Source: an uncultured Rhodospirillales bacterium
GTDB lineage: Bacteria; Pseudomonadota; Alphaproteobacteria; Acetobacterales; Acetobacteraceae
Direction: 5' to 3'
Assembly (NCBI GenBank): GCA_903844785.1
Contig: CAIMVB010000359.1
Location: forward strand, 1-7,092
DNA length: 7,092 bases
Shown: one piece after another, positions 1 through 5,823 of the stretch
How positions within the stretch are numbered: position 1 is the stretch's first letter
Layout: each line of letters begins with the position of its first letter
The notes under the pieces: model-generated
Database searches by the model: none
The model's input: the letters and a program-made list of their open reading frames with translations, nothing else
What the model was told of the DNA's origin: nothing
Translations under genes and position numbers: made by a program

Positions 1-268
1 CCTGAATGCCGAGCATCACGGATTTGTCGAGCGGGAAATCCACCACATCCTTATGCGTCACCACGGCCTTCACGCCGGGATGCGCTTCCGCCTTGGCGGT
101 ATTGATGGAAATGATGCGCGCATGCGGGTGCGGGCTACGCAGCACCTTGCCCCAGATCATGCCGGGCATATTGGTATCGGCGGCATAGGCAGCGCGGCCG
201 GTTACCTTTTCCGCGCCATCGGGGCGGATCGTGCTTTTGCCGATCCACTTGTTGGACATATCGTTCAT
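1..268 (-). CDS. Molybdenum hydroxylase large (molybdopterin-binding) subunit, N-terminal fragment, CoxL/xanthine dehydrogenase family
   Basis: Only the first 89 codons lie in the window; the gene continues past the left edge. The fragment starts MNDMSNKWIGKSTIRPDG and contains EKVTGRAAYAADTNMPGMIW and KVLRSPHPHARI. These are the usual opening of the a/b-hammerhead domain of the xanthine dehydrogenase / aldehyde oxidase / CO dehydrogenase large subunits. By family, this subunit carries the Mo-molybdopterin cofactor and the active site, and hydroxylates a heteroaromatic or related substrate with water. The cofactor-binding part is outside the window, so substrate class cannot be read. The ATG overlaps the stop of the 2Fe-2S subunit by one base (TGATG), and GAGGGGGG at 276-283 sits 7 nt upstream, so translation is probably coupled. 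A second in-frame Met at codon 4 is an alternative start. It is the third gene of a FAD, FeS, Mo operon. Confidence 0.9.
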   Translation of the reverse strand, partial: MNDMSNKWIGKSTIRPDGAEKVTGRAAYAADTNMPGMIWGKVLRSPHPHARIISINTAKAEAHPGVKAVVTHKDVVDFPLDKSVMLGIQ

Positions 269-747
269 CAGGCGGCCCCCCTCATTTCAGCGGCGGTTTC
301 AAGCACCGCACGCACGATCTTGTCATAGCCCGTGCAGCGGCAGAGATTTCCAGCAAGGCCGAACCGCACTTCGGTTTCGGTCGGGTTCGGGTTCTTTTCC
401 AGCAGCGATTTCGCGGCAATCAAAACGCCCGGCGTGCAGATGCCGCATTGCAGCGCTGCCATTTCCAGGAATTTGCGCTGCAGCGGGTGCAATTCGCCAC
501 CCTGCGACATGCCTTCAATGGTGCCGAGGGATTTGCCTTCGGATTCCACCGCCAGCATCAGGCAGGCGCAAACCAGCCGGCCATCAACGGTGATGGAACA
601 GGCGCCGCAATCGCCCGTGCCGCAGCCTTCCTTGGCGCCGGTCAGGCCAAGCGGGCCACGCAGCGCATCCAGCATGCTGTCATGGGATTCACACAGGAAC
701 TCCATTGGTTCCCCGTTAATGGTAGTCGATACATGCATCTTGGACAT
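268..747 (-). CDS. Molybdenum hydroxylase small subunit with two [2Fe-2S] clusters (CoxS/XdhC-like)
   Basis: This 159-residue protein carries electrons from the Mo site to FAD through two [2Fe-2S] clusters. The N-terminal plant-ferredoxin-type cluster is shown by C42, C47 and C50 (GCGTGDCGAC, 41-50) with C62 as the likely fourth ligand; C60 is nearby and may be extra. The second, helical cluster domain is shown by CGICTPG (C101, C104) and CRCTGY (C136, C138). Q100 just before C101 matches the conserved Gln that contacts the molybdopterin cofactor in this family. The length is normal (about 150-165). The ATG at 747-745 has GGAG at 755-758 upstream and lies 3 nt after the FAD subunit stop; its own stop overlaps the large subunit start. 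This is the middle gene of a coxM-S-L-ordered operon and acts in the cytoplasm. The family is certain; the specific enzyme is not. Confidence 0.96.
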   Translation of the reverse strand: MSKMHVSTTINGEPMEFLCESHDSMLDALRGPLGLTGAKEGCGTGDCGACSITVDGRLVCACLMLAVESEGKSLGTIEGMSQGGELHPLQRKFLEMAALQCGICTPGVLIAAKSLLEKNPNPTETEVRFGLAGNLCRCTGYDKIVRAVLETAAEMRGAA

Positions 748-750
748 TGT

Positions 751-1620
751 TCAGCTCCGGCTGGCGCGTTCGGCGGCGATGGCAACGGCGCGCTTCAGCA
801 GCACGCCGGCAACCTTGGTGCGATAGGCAATGGTGCCGCGCTTATCATTGATGGGGCGGCAGGCAGCGCTGCAGGCAGCGGCAGCGGCGGCAACCGCGGC
901 GGCATCAAGCTTGGTGCCAACCAGCGCTTTGGCGGCGTCTTCCACCAGCATGACAACCGGCGCCACAGCGCCAAGCCCAACGCGGGCGGCGGTGCAAACA
1001 CCATCCTTCATGGTCAGGCTGACACCGCAGCCCACCACCGCGATATCCATTTCCGTGCGCGGGATCATGCGCAGATAGGCATCACCCGAACCAGCAGGGC
1101 GCGCGGGCAGGGTGAAGCTCACCAGGATTTCACCGGGGGCGAGGTTCGTTTTGCCCGGGCCCGCCGGGAAGGCTTCCACCGGCATTTGCCGGCGGCCATT
1201 CGGCCCTTGGATGGTCAGTACCGCGCCGGCGGCAACCATGGCCGGCACGCTATCGCCAGCGGGGGAGCCATTGCAGAGGTTGCCACCGGGGGATGCGCGG
1301 CCCTGCACCTGCTTCGATCCAATCAGGTTCACCGCTTCCAAAACGCCGGGCCAAACCTTGCCGAAGCGCGGATGATCTTCCAGCGATGCCGCTGATACGG
1401 CCGCACCCACGGTAAAACTGCCATCGGCATTTTCCGTAATGCGCGTCATTTCCCCGATTTTTTTGATGTCCACGATCAAACCGGGTGTCGCAACGCCGGC
1501 GCGCATCTGCACCAGCAGATCCGTCCCCCCGGCCAGAATCCGCGCAGCCCCCTGGGCCGCGGCGAAGGCGCTGACCGCTTCATCAAGCGTCTGCGGCGCC
1601 AAATATCGAGTATCCGTCAT
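751..1620 (-). CDS. Molybdenum hydroxylase FAD-binding medium subunit (CoxM family)
   Basis: The protein has 289 residues, close to CoxM-type subunits (about 285-290). It passes electrons from the 2Fe-2S subunit to FAD and on to an acceptor. The first FAD pyrophosphate motif is AGGTDLLVQM (30-39). The second is GGNLCNGSPAGD (112-123), where relatives usually read GGNxxNASPAAD. RTEMDIAVVG (188-197) and the C-terminal RGTIAYRTKVAGVLLKRA (261-278) also fit the family. There is no insertion that could hold the 4Fe-4S cluster of 4-hydroxybenzoyl-CoA reductase FAD subunits, which argues against that enzyme. I chose the ATG at 1620 because the domain begins directly at TRYLAP and AGGAA lies 5 nt upstream (1626-1630). 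An in-frame ATG at 1728 would add 36 residues unlike the family. A run of alanines (240-254) precedes the C-terminal segment. This is the first gene of the leftward operon. Confidence 0.95.
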   Translation of the reverse strand: MTDTRYLAPQTLDEAVSAFAAAQGAARILAGGTDLLVQMRAGVATPGLIVDIKKIGEMTRITENADGSFTVGAAVSAASLEDHPRFGKVWPGVLEAVNLIGSKQVQGRASPGGNLCNGSPAGDSVPAMVAAGAVLTIQGPNGRRQMPVEAFPAGPGKTNLAPGEILVSFTLPARPAGSGDAYLRMIPRTEMDIAVVGCGVSLTMKDGVCTAARVGLGAVAPVVMLVEDAAKALVGTKLDAAAVAAAAAACSAACRPINDKRGTIAYRTKVAGVLLKRAVAIAAERASRS

Positions 1621-1625
1621 GAGCG

Positions 1626-1630
1626 TTCCT
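1626..1630 (-). promoter_or_regulatory. Ribosome binding site of the FAD subunit gene
   Basis: AGGAA on the minus strand lies 5 nt before the ATG at 1620. It decides between this start and the longer reading frame that opens at 1728. Confidence 0.6.
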
Positions 1631-1649
1631 GTCGTCCTTGCCTTCCCCG

Positions 1650-1672
1650 TGACACCCCGGGTTAGGGGGTCA
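1650..1672. promoter_or_regulatory. Imperfect inverted repeat, candidate operator of the Mo-hydroxylase operon
   Basis: On the + strand TGACACCCC (1650-1658) and GGGGGTCA (1665-1672) pair as an 8-bp dyad with one bulged A, around a 6-nt centre GGGTTA. It lies 30 nt upstream of the FAD subunit start and just downstream of a candidate minus-strand -10, a typical position for a repressor site. The dyad is seen directly; its role is inferred. It could instead be a hairpin in the leader RNA. No regulator gene is present in the window to match it to. Confidence 0.35.
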
Positions 1673-1701
1673 TTCTTCCTCGGGCATTCACAATGGGACA
1701 A
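1672..1701 (-). promoter_or_regulatory. Weak candidate promoter of the Mo-hydroxylase operon
   Basis: On the minus strand TTGTCC (1696-1701, 4 of 6 matches to the -35 consensus) is followed after 18 nt by AAGAAT (1672-1677, 4 of 6 to the -10 consensus). Transcription would start inside or beside the dyad at 1650-1672. The match is modest and could be chance in a region chosen because a promoter is expected there. Confidence 0.25.
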
Positions 1702-1704
1702 GGC

Positions 1705-1710
1705 TATAAT
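1705..1710 (+). promoter_or_regulatory. Perfect -10 hexamer TATAAT, candidate promoter of the binding protein / dioxygenase operon
   Basis: TATAAT is an exact sigma-70-type -10 element and stands out in this GC-rich intergenic region. It would give a leader of about 105 nt before the binding protein start. I find no good -35 at 16-18 nt upstream (the sequence around 1682-1687 is GGGCAT) and no TGn extension, so activation by a regulator, or a chance match, are both possible. Confidence 0.4.
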
Positions 1711-1812
1711 GGCGCGCGGCATCGGCATAGCCCCTTCCTGACAATCGGGCGTGATGGCGGCGGGTTATGCTGGTTTGCCGGGTGGCGCCCTTTGTGGGAT
1801 GCAAGAAAAAGC

Positions 1813-1818
1813 GGGAGG
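1813..1818 (+). promoter_or_regulatory. Strong Shine-Dalgarno of the binding protein gene
   Basis: GGGAGG lies 3 nt before the ATG at 1822 and 6 nt before the ATG at 1825. The spacing favours the second of the two tandem ATG codons, although the difference is only one residue. Confidence 0.7.
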
Positions 1819-1824
1819 AAAATG

Positions 1825-2793
1825 ATGAAGAACAGCCCCATTGGCCGCCGCGCGGCCCTTTTTGCTGCAACCGGCCTTTTGGCCGCGCCACGCCTGGCGC
1901 ACGCCGCCTGGCCGGAACGCCCGGTCAGGATCATTGTGGCGTTTCCGCCCGGCAGTTCCACGGATGTGGTCGCGCGCGCCCTGGCGGCGAAGCTTGAAAC
2001 CCTGCTGGGGCAAGCGGTGCCGGTGGAGAATCGCGGCGGCGCGGGCGGCAATATCGGCACCCAGGCGGTGAAGAACGCGACAGATGGCTATACGCTACTC
2101 GCCCACAGCACCGCCTTTTGCGTAAACCCCTCGCTTTACCGCGCAGCGGGCTATGGGCTGGATGATTTCGCCACCATTGCGGTGGTGGCGACCGCACCCA
2201 ATGCGTTTTTCGTCCATCCTTCCGTGCCTGCGCGCAATTTGACTGAATTGCTGGCCCATATGCGCGCCAATCCCGGCATGGCCTATGCCCATTCCGGCAC
2301 CGGCACCACGCCGCATCTGGGCGCGGAATTGCTGTTCCGCACGCTGGCAAAGGTGGAAGCAACGCCGGTTGCCTTCGGCCCAGCCCAGGCGGCGACCGCC
2401 GTGCTTGCCAATCAAGCGCCGATCGGCAGCACCAGCCTGCCGCCTGCCCTGCCTTTGATCCGTGAAGGCCGCGTGCGCCCGATTGCGGTGGCGGGGGCCG
2501 AGCGTGACCCGACGCTACCTGATGTGCCGACGGTGGCCGAACAGGGCTTCCCGGGCTTTGCCGCTTCCACTTGGTTCGGGCTTTTCGCCCCGGCGCGGCA
2601 AGCAAGCGATGCGCTGGCGCGGCTGGCCGCCGAAGTGCCGCGCGCCATGGCGGACCCGGAATTGAAGGCGCGGCTGGCGACACTTTCGCTGACTGATCCT
2701 GGGCTGGCAGGCCAAGCCGCAGCGGATTTCGTGCGACGGGAAGCGCAGATTTGGGCCGAGGTGGTCAAGACCTCTGGCGCCACGGCGGATTAA
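1825..2793 (+). CDS. Tripartite tricarboxylate transporter (Bug family) periplasmic substrate-binding protein
   Basis: The protein has 322 residues, the usual Bug/TctC length. It opens with a positively charged segment and a hydrophobic stretch (KNSPIGRR, then 10-27) ending APRLAHA, with likely cleavage after residue 27, so the mature protein should be periplasmic. GRRAAL resembles a weak twin-arginine motif, but a Sec signal is as likely. The family signature follows: VRIIVAFPPGSSTD (34-47), where D47 fits the Asp that positions the ligand carboxylate, VENRGGAGGNIG (67-78), DGYTLL (87-92) and the late LPDVPTVAEQGFPGF (231-245). The usual YxGxxPAxxDLxxGQ segment is altered here (PVAFGPAQAATAVLANQ, 181-197). 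No TctA/TctB permease genes are nearby, as is common for orphan Bug proteins, which may share a permease or act in sensing. The ligand is probably an organic or aromatic carboxylate, inferred from the neighbours. An alternative start one codon earlier (1822) is possible. Confidence 0.93.
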   Translation: MKNSPIGRRAALFAATGLLAAPRLAHAAWPERPVRIIVAFPPGSSTDVVARALAAKLETLLGQAVPVENRGGAGGNIGTQAVKNATDGYTLLAHSTAFCVNPSLYRAAGYGLDDFATIAVVATAPNAFFVHPSVPARNLTELLAHMRANPGMAYAHSGTGTTPHLGAELLFRTLAKVEATPVAFGPAQAATAVLANQAPIGSTSLPPALPLIREGRVRPIAVAGAERDPTLPDVPTVAEQGFPGFAASTWFGLFAPARQASDALARLAAEVPRAMADPELKARLATLSLTDPGLAGQAAADFVRREAQIWAEVVKTSGATAD

Positions 2794-2803
2794 GGGTGCC
2801 GAT

Positions 2804-3673
2804 ATGCGCGATGTGACCCCGGAAAACCTGACCGCTGCCTTCGCGGCCTATGCCGCCAACGCCAAGGATGCGCGGTCGCGTGAGGTATTATGCGCGCTGG
2901 CCAAGCATCTGCACGCCTTTGTGCGTGAAACGCGACTGACGCATGCCGAATGGATGGGCGCGCTGATGGCGCTGACGCGTGAGGGGCAGATCAGCGATGA
3001 TGCGCGCAATGAATTCATCCTGTTCAGCGACCTGCTGGGGGTCTCGGCGCTGGTGGATATGGTGAATACGCCGCCCGCGGCGACAAGCTGTTCCAATCTT
3101 GGTCCGTTTCATCAGCGCGGTGCACCTGCCCTGCCCAATGGCGGTGATCTTTGGCGCGGCCAGGCGGGTGAGCCCTTGCTGGTGATGGGGCGCGTTGTGG
3201 ATGGCACGACAGGTGCCGCGCTGGCAGGTGCGCGGCTTGATCTGTGGCAGAATGCCGATAACGGCTTTTACGCCGTGCAGGATGCCGCGCAGCCCGACAA
3301 AAACTATCACGCGCTGCTTGCCTGCGCTGATGATGGCAGCTTCGCCTTCACCACCACCAAACCCAAGCCCTATACCGTGCCCTATGACGGCCCGGCGGGG
3401 GATATGCTGCGGCTTTTGGGGCGCGATGCCTGGCGCCCCGCGCATCTGCATGTGATTGCCGAGGCACCGGGCTTTCGCCCGCTGGTCACGGAAATCTTCC
3501 CCGATGATGATCCCTATCTGGATAGCGATGCGGTGTTTGGTGTGCGTGCTGATTTGGTGGTGAAGCTGCGCCAAGTCGGGCCCGATGCCGCGCCGGATTT
3601 TCTGGCGGCGCGGGCTGCGCTGCCGGAGACATTTCTACTGGCAGAGATGGTGCTGCGGCTGGCGCGCGAATAA
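2804..3673 (+). CDS. Intradiol ring-cleavage dioxygenase, hydroxyquinol/catechol 1,2-dioxygenase-like
   Basis: The protein has 289 residues, a normal length for catechol/hydroxyquinol 1,2-dioxygenases. These use non-haem Fe(III) to open an ortho-dihydroxylated ring between the hydroxyls, giving a muconate or maleylacetate. An N-terminal helical dimerisation domain (about 1-90) is followed by the beta-sandwich catalytic domain. The four expected iron ligands are present: Y156 (NGFYAVQ), Y190 (KPYTVPYDGP), H214 and H216 (RPAHLH), with R211 at the conserved Arg position. LGPF at 99-102 leans toward the hydroxyquinol subgroup, although the preceding residues (AATSCSN) differ from the ATExTV I recall for that group. 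The ATG is 10 nt after the binding protein stop, with AAGGG at 2792-2796, so the two are co-transcribed. The protein is cytoplasmic. Family is near certain; the exact substrate (hydroxyquinol, catechol or a substituted catechol) is open. Confidence 0.93.
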   Translation: MRDVTPENLTAAFAAYAANAKDARSREVLCALAKHLHAFVRETRLTHAEWMGALMALTREGQISDDARNEFILFSDLLGVSALVDMVNTPPAATSCSNLGPFHQRGAPALPNGGDLWRGQAGEPLLVMGRVVDGTTGAALAGARLDLWQNADNGFYAVQDAAQPDKNYHALLACADDGSFAFTTTKPKPYTVPYDGPAGDMLRLLGRDAWRPAHLHVIAEAPGFRPLVTEIFPDDDPYLDSDAVFGVRADLVVKLRQVGPDAAPDFLAARAALPETFLLAEMVLRLARE

Positions 3674-3684
3674 GGCGCCAGCCG
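3656..3684. terminator. GC-rich hairpin over convergent stop codons, possible bidirectional transcription end
   Basis: CGGCTGGCGC (3656-3665) and GCGCCAGCCG (3675-3684) form a perfect 10-bp stem around a 9-nt loop that contains the dioxygenase TAA. The stop of the convergent gshA gene is at 3689-3691. The symmetric stem would form in both transcripts. Neither side has a U-tract, so it is not a classical intrinsic terminator; it could instead slow polymerase or protect 3' ends from exonucleases. Confidence 0.4.
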
Positions 3685-3688
3685 GGAA

Positions 3689-5032
3689 CTAAATCGCCGC
3701 TTCGCGCAGCATCATGCGCGCATCGCCGTGCCAGATATTATCGAAGCGTTGCAGCCAACGATCTGCCTGGGTTTCGCCTGAAGCCACAATGGCATCAAGC
3801 GGATCAAGAAACAGCCCTTCATCCAGACCGCGGGCATTCAAGCCATCACGTGCAATCGCCAGCACATCGCGGGCCACATCGCGCAAGCTGCGGCCTTGGA
3901 TCGTCGCGGTCAGGCCCTGTTGCGGCACGGCTTCGCGCAATGCGCGAATTTCCGCGACACTCCAACCCTTGGTCAGCGCGCGGGCGGCCTTTTGCGCTGC
4001 GTCGTCGTAAATCAGGCCAACCCAAAAGGCCGGCAGCGCATTCAGCATGGAAGGTGCGCCCGCATCGGCGCCGCGCATTTCCAGAAAGCGCTTCAACCGC
4101 ACATCGGTGAAAACGGTCGTCACATGATCCGCCCAATCGCCCATGGTGGCGGATTGGGCGGCGAGCTTTTCTGCCTTGCCATTCAAGAAGGCGCGGAAGC
4201 TCTGCCCCGCCGCATCCAGCCATTGGCCATCGCGCATGATGAAATACATGGGCACATCCAGCACCCATTCGGCGAAGCGTTCGAAACCGAAGCCATCTTC
4301 AAACACCACCGCGGGAATGCCGGTGCGGTCCGGGTCCGTATCGGTCCAGACCCTGGCGCGCAGGCTCCGATAGCCGTTCTTTTTGCCTTCCGAGATCGGC
4401 GAATTGGCGAAAAGCGCAGTCGCCAGCGGTTGCAGCGCGAGCGAGATGCGGAGCTTTTCCACCATATCCGCTTCATCACCGAAATCGAGGTTCACCTGCA
4501 CCGTGCAGGTGCGCAGCATCATATCAAGGCCCATGGCGCCGACGCGCGGCATATATTGGCGCATGATGGCGTAGCGGCCCTTGGGCATCCAGGGCATGTC
4601 TTCGCGCTTGGCCAGCGGATGAAAGCCAATCGGCGCAAAGCCAAGACCCAAAGGGGCTGCGATTTCGCGCACATCATCCAAATGTTCGAAAAGCTCAGCG
4701 GCGACTTCATGCAGCGTGGCCAGCGGCGCGCCGGATAATTCAAACTGCCCGCCCGGTTCCAGGCTGACGGAAGCCGGGCCCCGCTTCAGGCCAATCGGGT
4801 TGCCGCGATCCAGAATGGGCTCCCAACCCTTCGCCATCAGCCCTTCCAGCATGGCGCGAATGCCCTGCGGTTCATAAGGGGGCGGCGTGTAATCGCTCAG
4901 CCGAAAGCCGAATTTCTCATGCTCGGTGCCGATGCGCCAGGCGGATTTCGGCTTGCAGCCGGCCGCGAACCATTCCGCCATTTGGCGGGTGGAGGTGATG
5001 GGCGTGGGATCAGACTCGCCGGGATTGGACAT
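3689..5032 (-). CDS. gshA: Glutamate-cysteine ligase, plant/alphaproteobacterial type (first step of glutathione synthesis)
   Basis: The enzyme joins L-glutamate and L-cysteine through the gamma-carboxyl with ATP, the committed step of glutathione synthesis in the cytoplasm. The 447-residue protein shows the GCS2 fold signatures: IGTEHEKFGF (34-43), SLEPGGQFELSG (90-101), MMLRTCTVQVNLDF (171-184), FANSPISEGKKNGYRSLRAR (208-227), WTDTDPDRTG (229-238) and FLEMRGAD (316-323). The length fits alphaproteobacterial and plant-type enzymes and is shorter than the gamma-proteobacterial GshA (about 520). I place the start at the ATG at 5032: GGAAGG (5038-5043) lies 5 nt upstream, while a TTG one codon earlier is too close to it. 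The gene follows rsmE by 42 nt on the same strand and is probably in its operon. EgtA, a related ligase of ergothioneine synthesis, is a less likely alternative given these motifs and the neighbours. Confidence 0.96.
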   Translation of the reverse strand: MSNPGESDPTPITSTRQMAEWFAAGCKPKSAWRIGTEHEKFGFRLSDYTPPPYEPQGIRAMLEGLMAKGWEPILDRGNPIGLKRGPASVSLEPGGQFELSGAPLATLHEVAAELFEHLDDVREIAAPLGLGFAPIGFHPLAKREDMPWMPKGRYAIMRQYMPRVGAMGLDMMLRTCTVQVNLDFGDEADMVEKLRISLALQPLATALFANSPISEGKKNGYRSLRARVWTDTDPDRTGIPAVVFEDGFGFERFAEWVLDVPMYFIMRDGQWLDAAGQSFRAFLNGKAEKLAAQSATMGDWADHVTTVFTDVRLKRFLEMRGADAGAPSMLNALPAFWVGLIYDDAAQKAARALTKGWSVAEIRALREAVPQQGLTATIQGRSLRDVARDVLAIARDGLNARGLDEGLFLDPLDAIVASGETQADRWLQRFDNIWHGDARMMLREAAI

Positions 5033-5037
5033 CAAAA

Positions 5038-5043
5038 CCTTCC
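5038..5043 (-). promoter_or_regulatory. Ribosome binding site of gshA
   Basis: GGAAGG on the minus strand lies 5 nt before ATG 5032 and only 2 nt before the in-frame TTG at 5035. It therefore selects the ATG as the start. Confidence 0.6.
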
Positions 5044-5074
5044 AGGGGCGCCGCCGGGATGGCGCATAACATCA

Positions 5075-5794
5075 TCAGGACCAGTCACCCGCCAAGGCGG
5101 CCAATACCGCAAGACCCGCAACCGCTGCCGTTTCCGCCCGCAGGATGCGGGGGCCAAGGCCGATGGATGTAACAAAGGGATACCGGGCGGCCGCGTCAAG
5201 TTCGGCGCGGTCAAAGCCCCCCTCTGGCCCGATCAATAGGCCGAGCGGCAGGCGCTGGCCAGCAAGGGCTTGCGGCAGGGGGGCGGCGCCGGCGCGCTCG
5301 GCCGCGATGAAGACCGGCGCGCCATCCCAGGCAGCCAAAGCGGCGGGTAGCGGTTGCGGGGCGTGGATGACCGGCAGGCTCAGCCTTTCGCATTGCTCGG
5401 CGGCGCCGCGCGCAATGGCGGACAGCCGCGCCAAGTTCAGCCGATCCGCCACGCTGCGGCGTGTGAGTACGGGATGGATGGCGGCCACGCCCAATTCGGT
5501 CGCTTTTTCCACGAGCCATTCCATGGCATCGCGCTTGAGGGCCGCGACCATCAGGCGCAGATCGGGCTCGGGCGCTGGCGCGCGGCTTTGGGCTTCTAGC
5601 GCAATGCGGCAGCGGTCTTTTTTGAGTGATGCGATCCGCCCGGCCCATTCACCATCCCGCGCATTGAAAACAAGCACGGCGTCGCCCGCGCCACGGCGGA
5701 GCACATTGCCCAGATGATGCGCCTGCCCGGCCTCGGCCTCGATCTCAAGGCCGGGGGCGAGTTCGGTATCAAGATAAAGGCGCGGGGTGGACAT
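5075..5794 (-). CDS. rsmE: 16S rRNA (uracil(1498)-N3)-methyltransferase RsmE
   Basis: RsmE is a SPOUT-class methyltransferase that uses S-adenosylmethionine to methylate N3 of U1498 in the 3' minor domain of 16S rRNA, near the decoding centre, acting on 30S subunits. The 239-residue protein has the normal length. An N-terminal PUA-like RNA-binding domain includes HHLGNVLRR (26-34). The C-terminal trefoil-knot domain shows EKATELGV (96-103), AAEQCER (131-137), LIGPEGGF (187-194) and LGPRILRAETA (213-223), the last two forming the SAM-binding knot. I place the start at ATG 5794 because STPRLYLD is the usual opening; an upstream in-frame TTG at 5824 would overlap ubiA. The upstream ribosome site is weak (GGA 9 nt away, GAGGG 13 nt away). 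The gene heads the rsmE-gshA transcript and is divergent from ubiA with 29 bp between starts. Confidence 0.96.
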   Translation of the reverse strand: MSTPRLYLDTELAPGLEIEAEAGQAHHLGNVLRRGAGDAVLVFNARDGEWAGRIASLKKDRCRIALEAQSRAPAPEPDLRLMVAALKRDAMEWLVEKATELGVAAIHPVLTRRSVADRLNLARLSAIARGAAEQCERLSLPVIHAPQPLPAALAAWDGAPVFIAAERAGAAPLPQALAGQRLPLGLLIGPEGGFDRAELDAAARYPFVTSIGLGPRILRAETAAVAGLAVLAALAGDWS

Positions 5795-5812
5795 GGCGGG
5801 TTTCCATCCCTC

Positions 5813-5818
5813 TTTATA
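5813..5818. promoter_or_regulatory. Symmetric -10-like element between rsmE and ubiA
   Basis: The only AT-rich hexamer in the 29-bp divergent gap reads TTTATA on the + strand and TATAAA on the minus strand. The minus reading is 5 of 6 to the -10 consensus and would start rsmE mRNA about 12 nt before its ATG. A + strand start 6-7 nt downstream would fall on the ubiA ATG itself, giving a leaderless message; TATAGG at 5815-5820 is an alternative hexamer. I see no clear -35 on either side, so this is a candidate only. Confidence 0.35.
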
Positions 5819-5823
5819 GGCCA

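Noticed and set aside
840..910. GC-rich, repeat-like tract (GGCAGCGGC and similar)
   Set aside because: It encodes the alanine run of the FAD subunit (residues 240-254); the irregular codon mix shows coding low complexity rather than a true tandem repeat.
448..1395. Long + strand reading frame of 315 codons
   Set aside because: It lies antisense to the FeS and FAD subunit genes, which have clear motifs. The predicted protein is low-complexity Gly/Ala/His-rich with no recognisable domain; it is a by-product of high GC.
1621..1728. N-terminal extension of the FAD subunit to an ATG at 1728
   Set aside because: The added 36 residues do not resemble the family, the domain starts at the ATG at 1620, and a good ribosome site precedes that ATG.
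1711..1812. Possible riboswitch or attenuator in the binding protein leader
   Set aside because: Only small chance hairpins (for example GCCGGGTGGC) are seen, with no known riboswitch core or terminator/antiterminator pair.
1931..2683. Minus-strand reading frame of 250 codons
   Set aside because: It is antisense to the Bug binding protein, and its Pro/Arg/Ala-rich composition is typical of shadow frames in GC-rich DNA.
3896..4738. Long + strand reading frame of 280 codons opposite gshA
   Set aside because: It is fully antisense to a well-supported glutamate-cysteine ligase and shows no family motifs.
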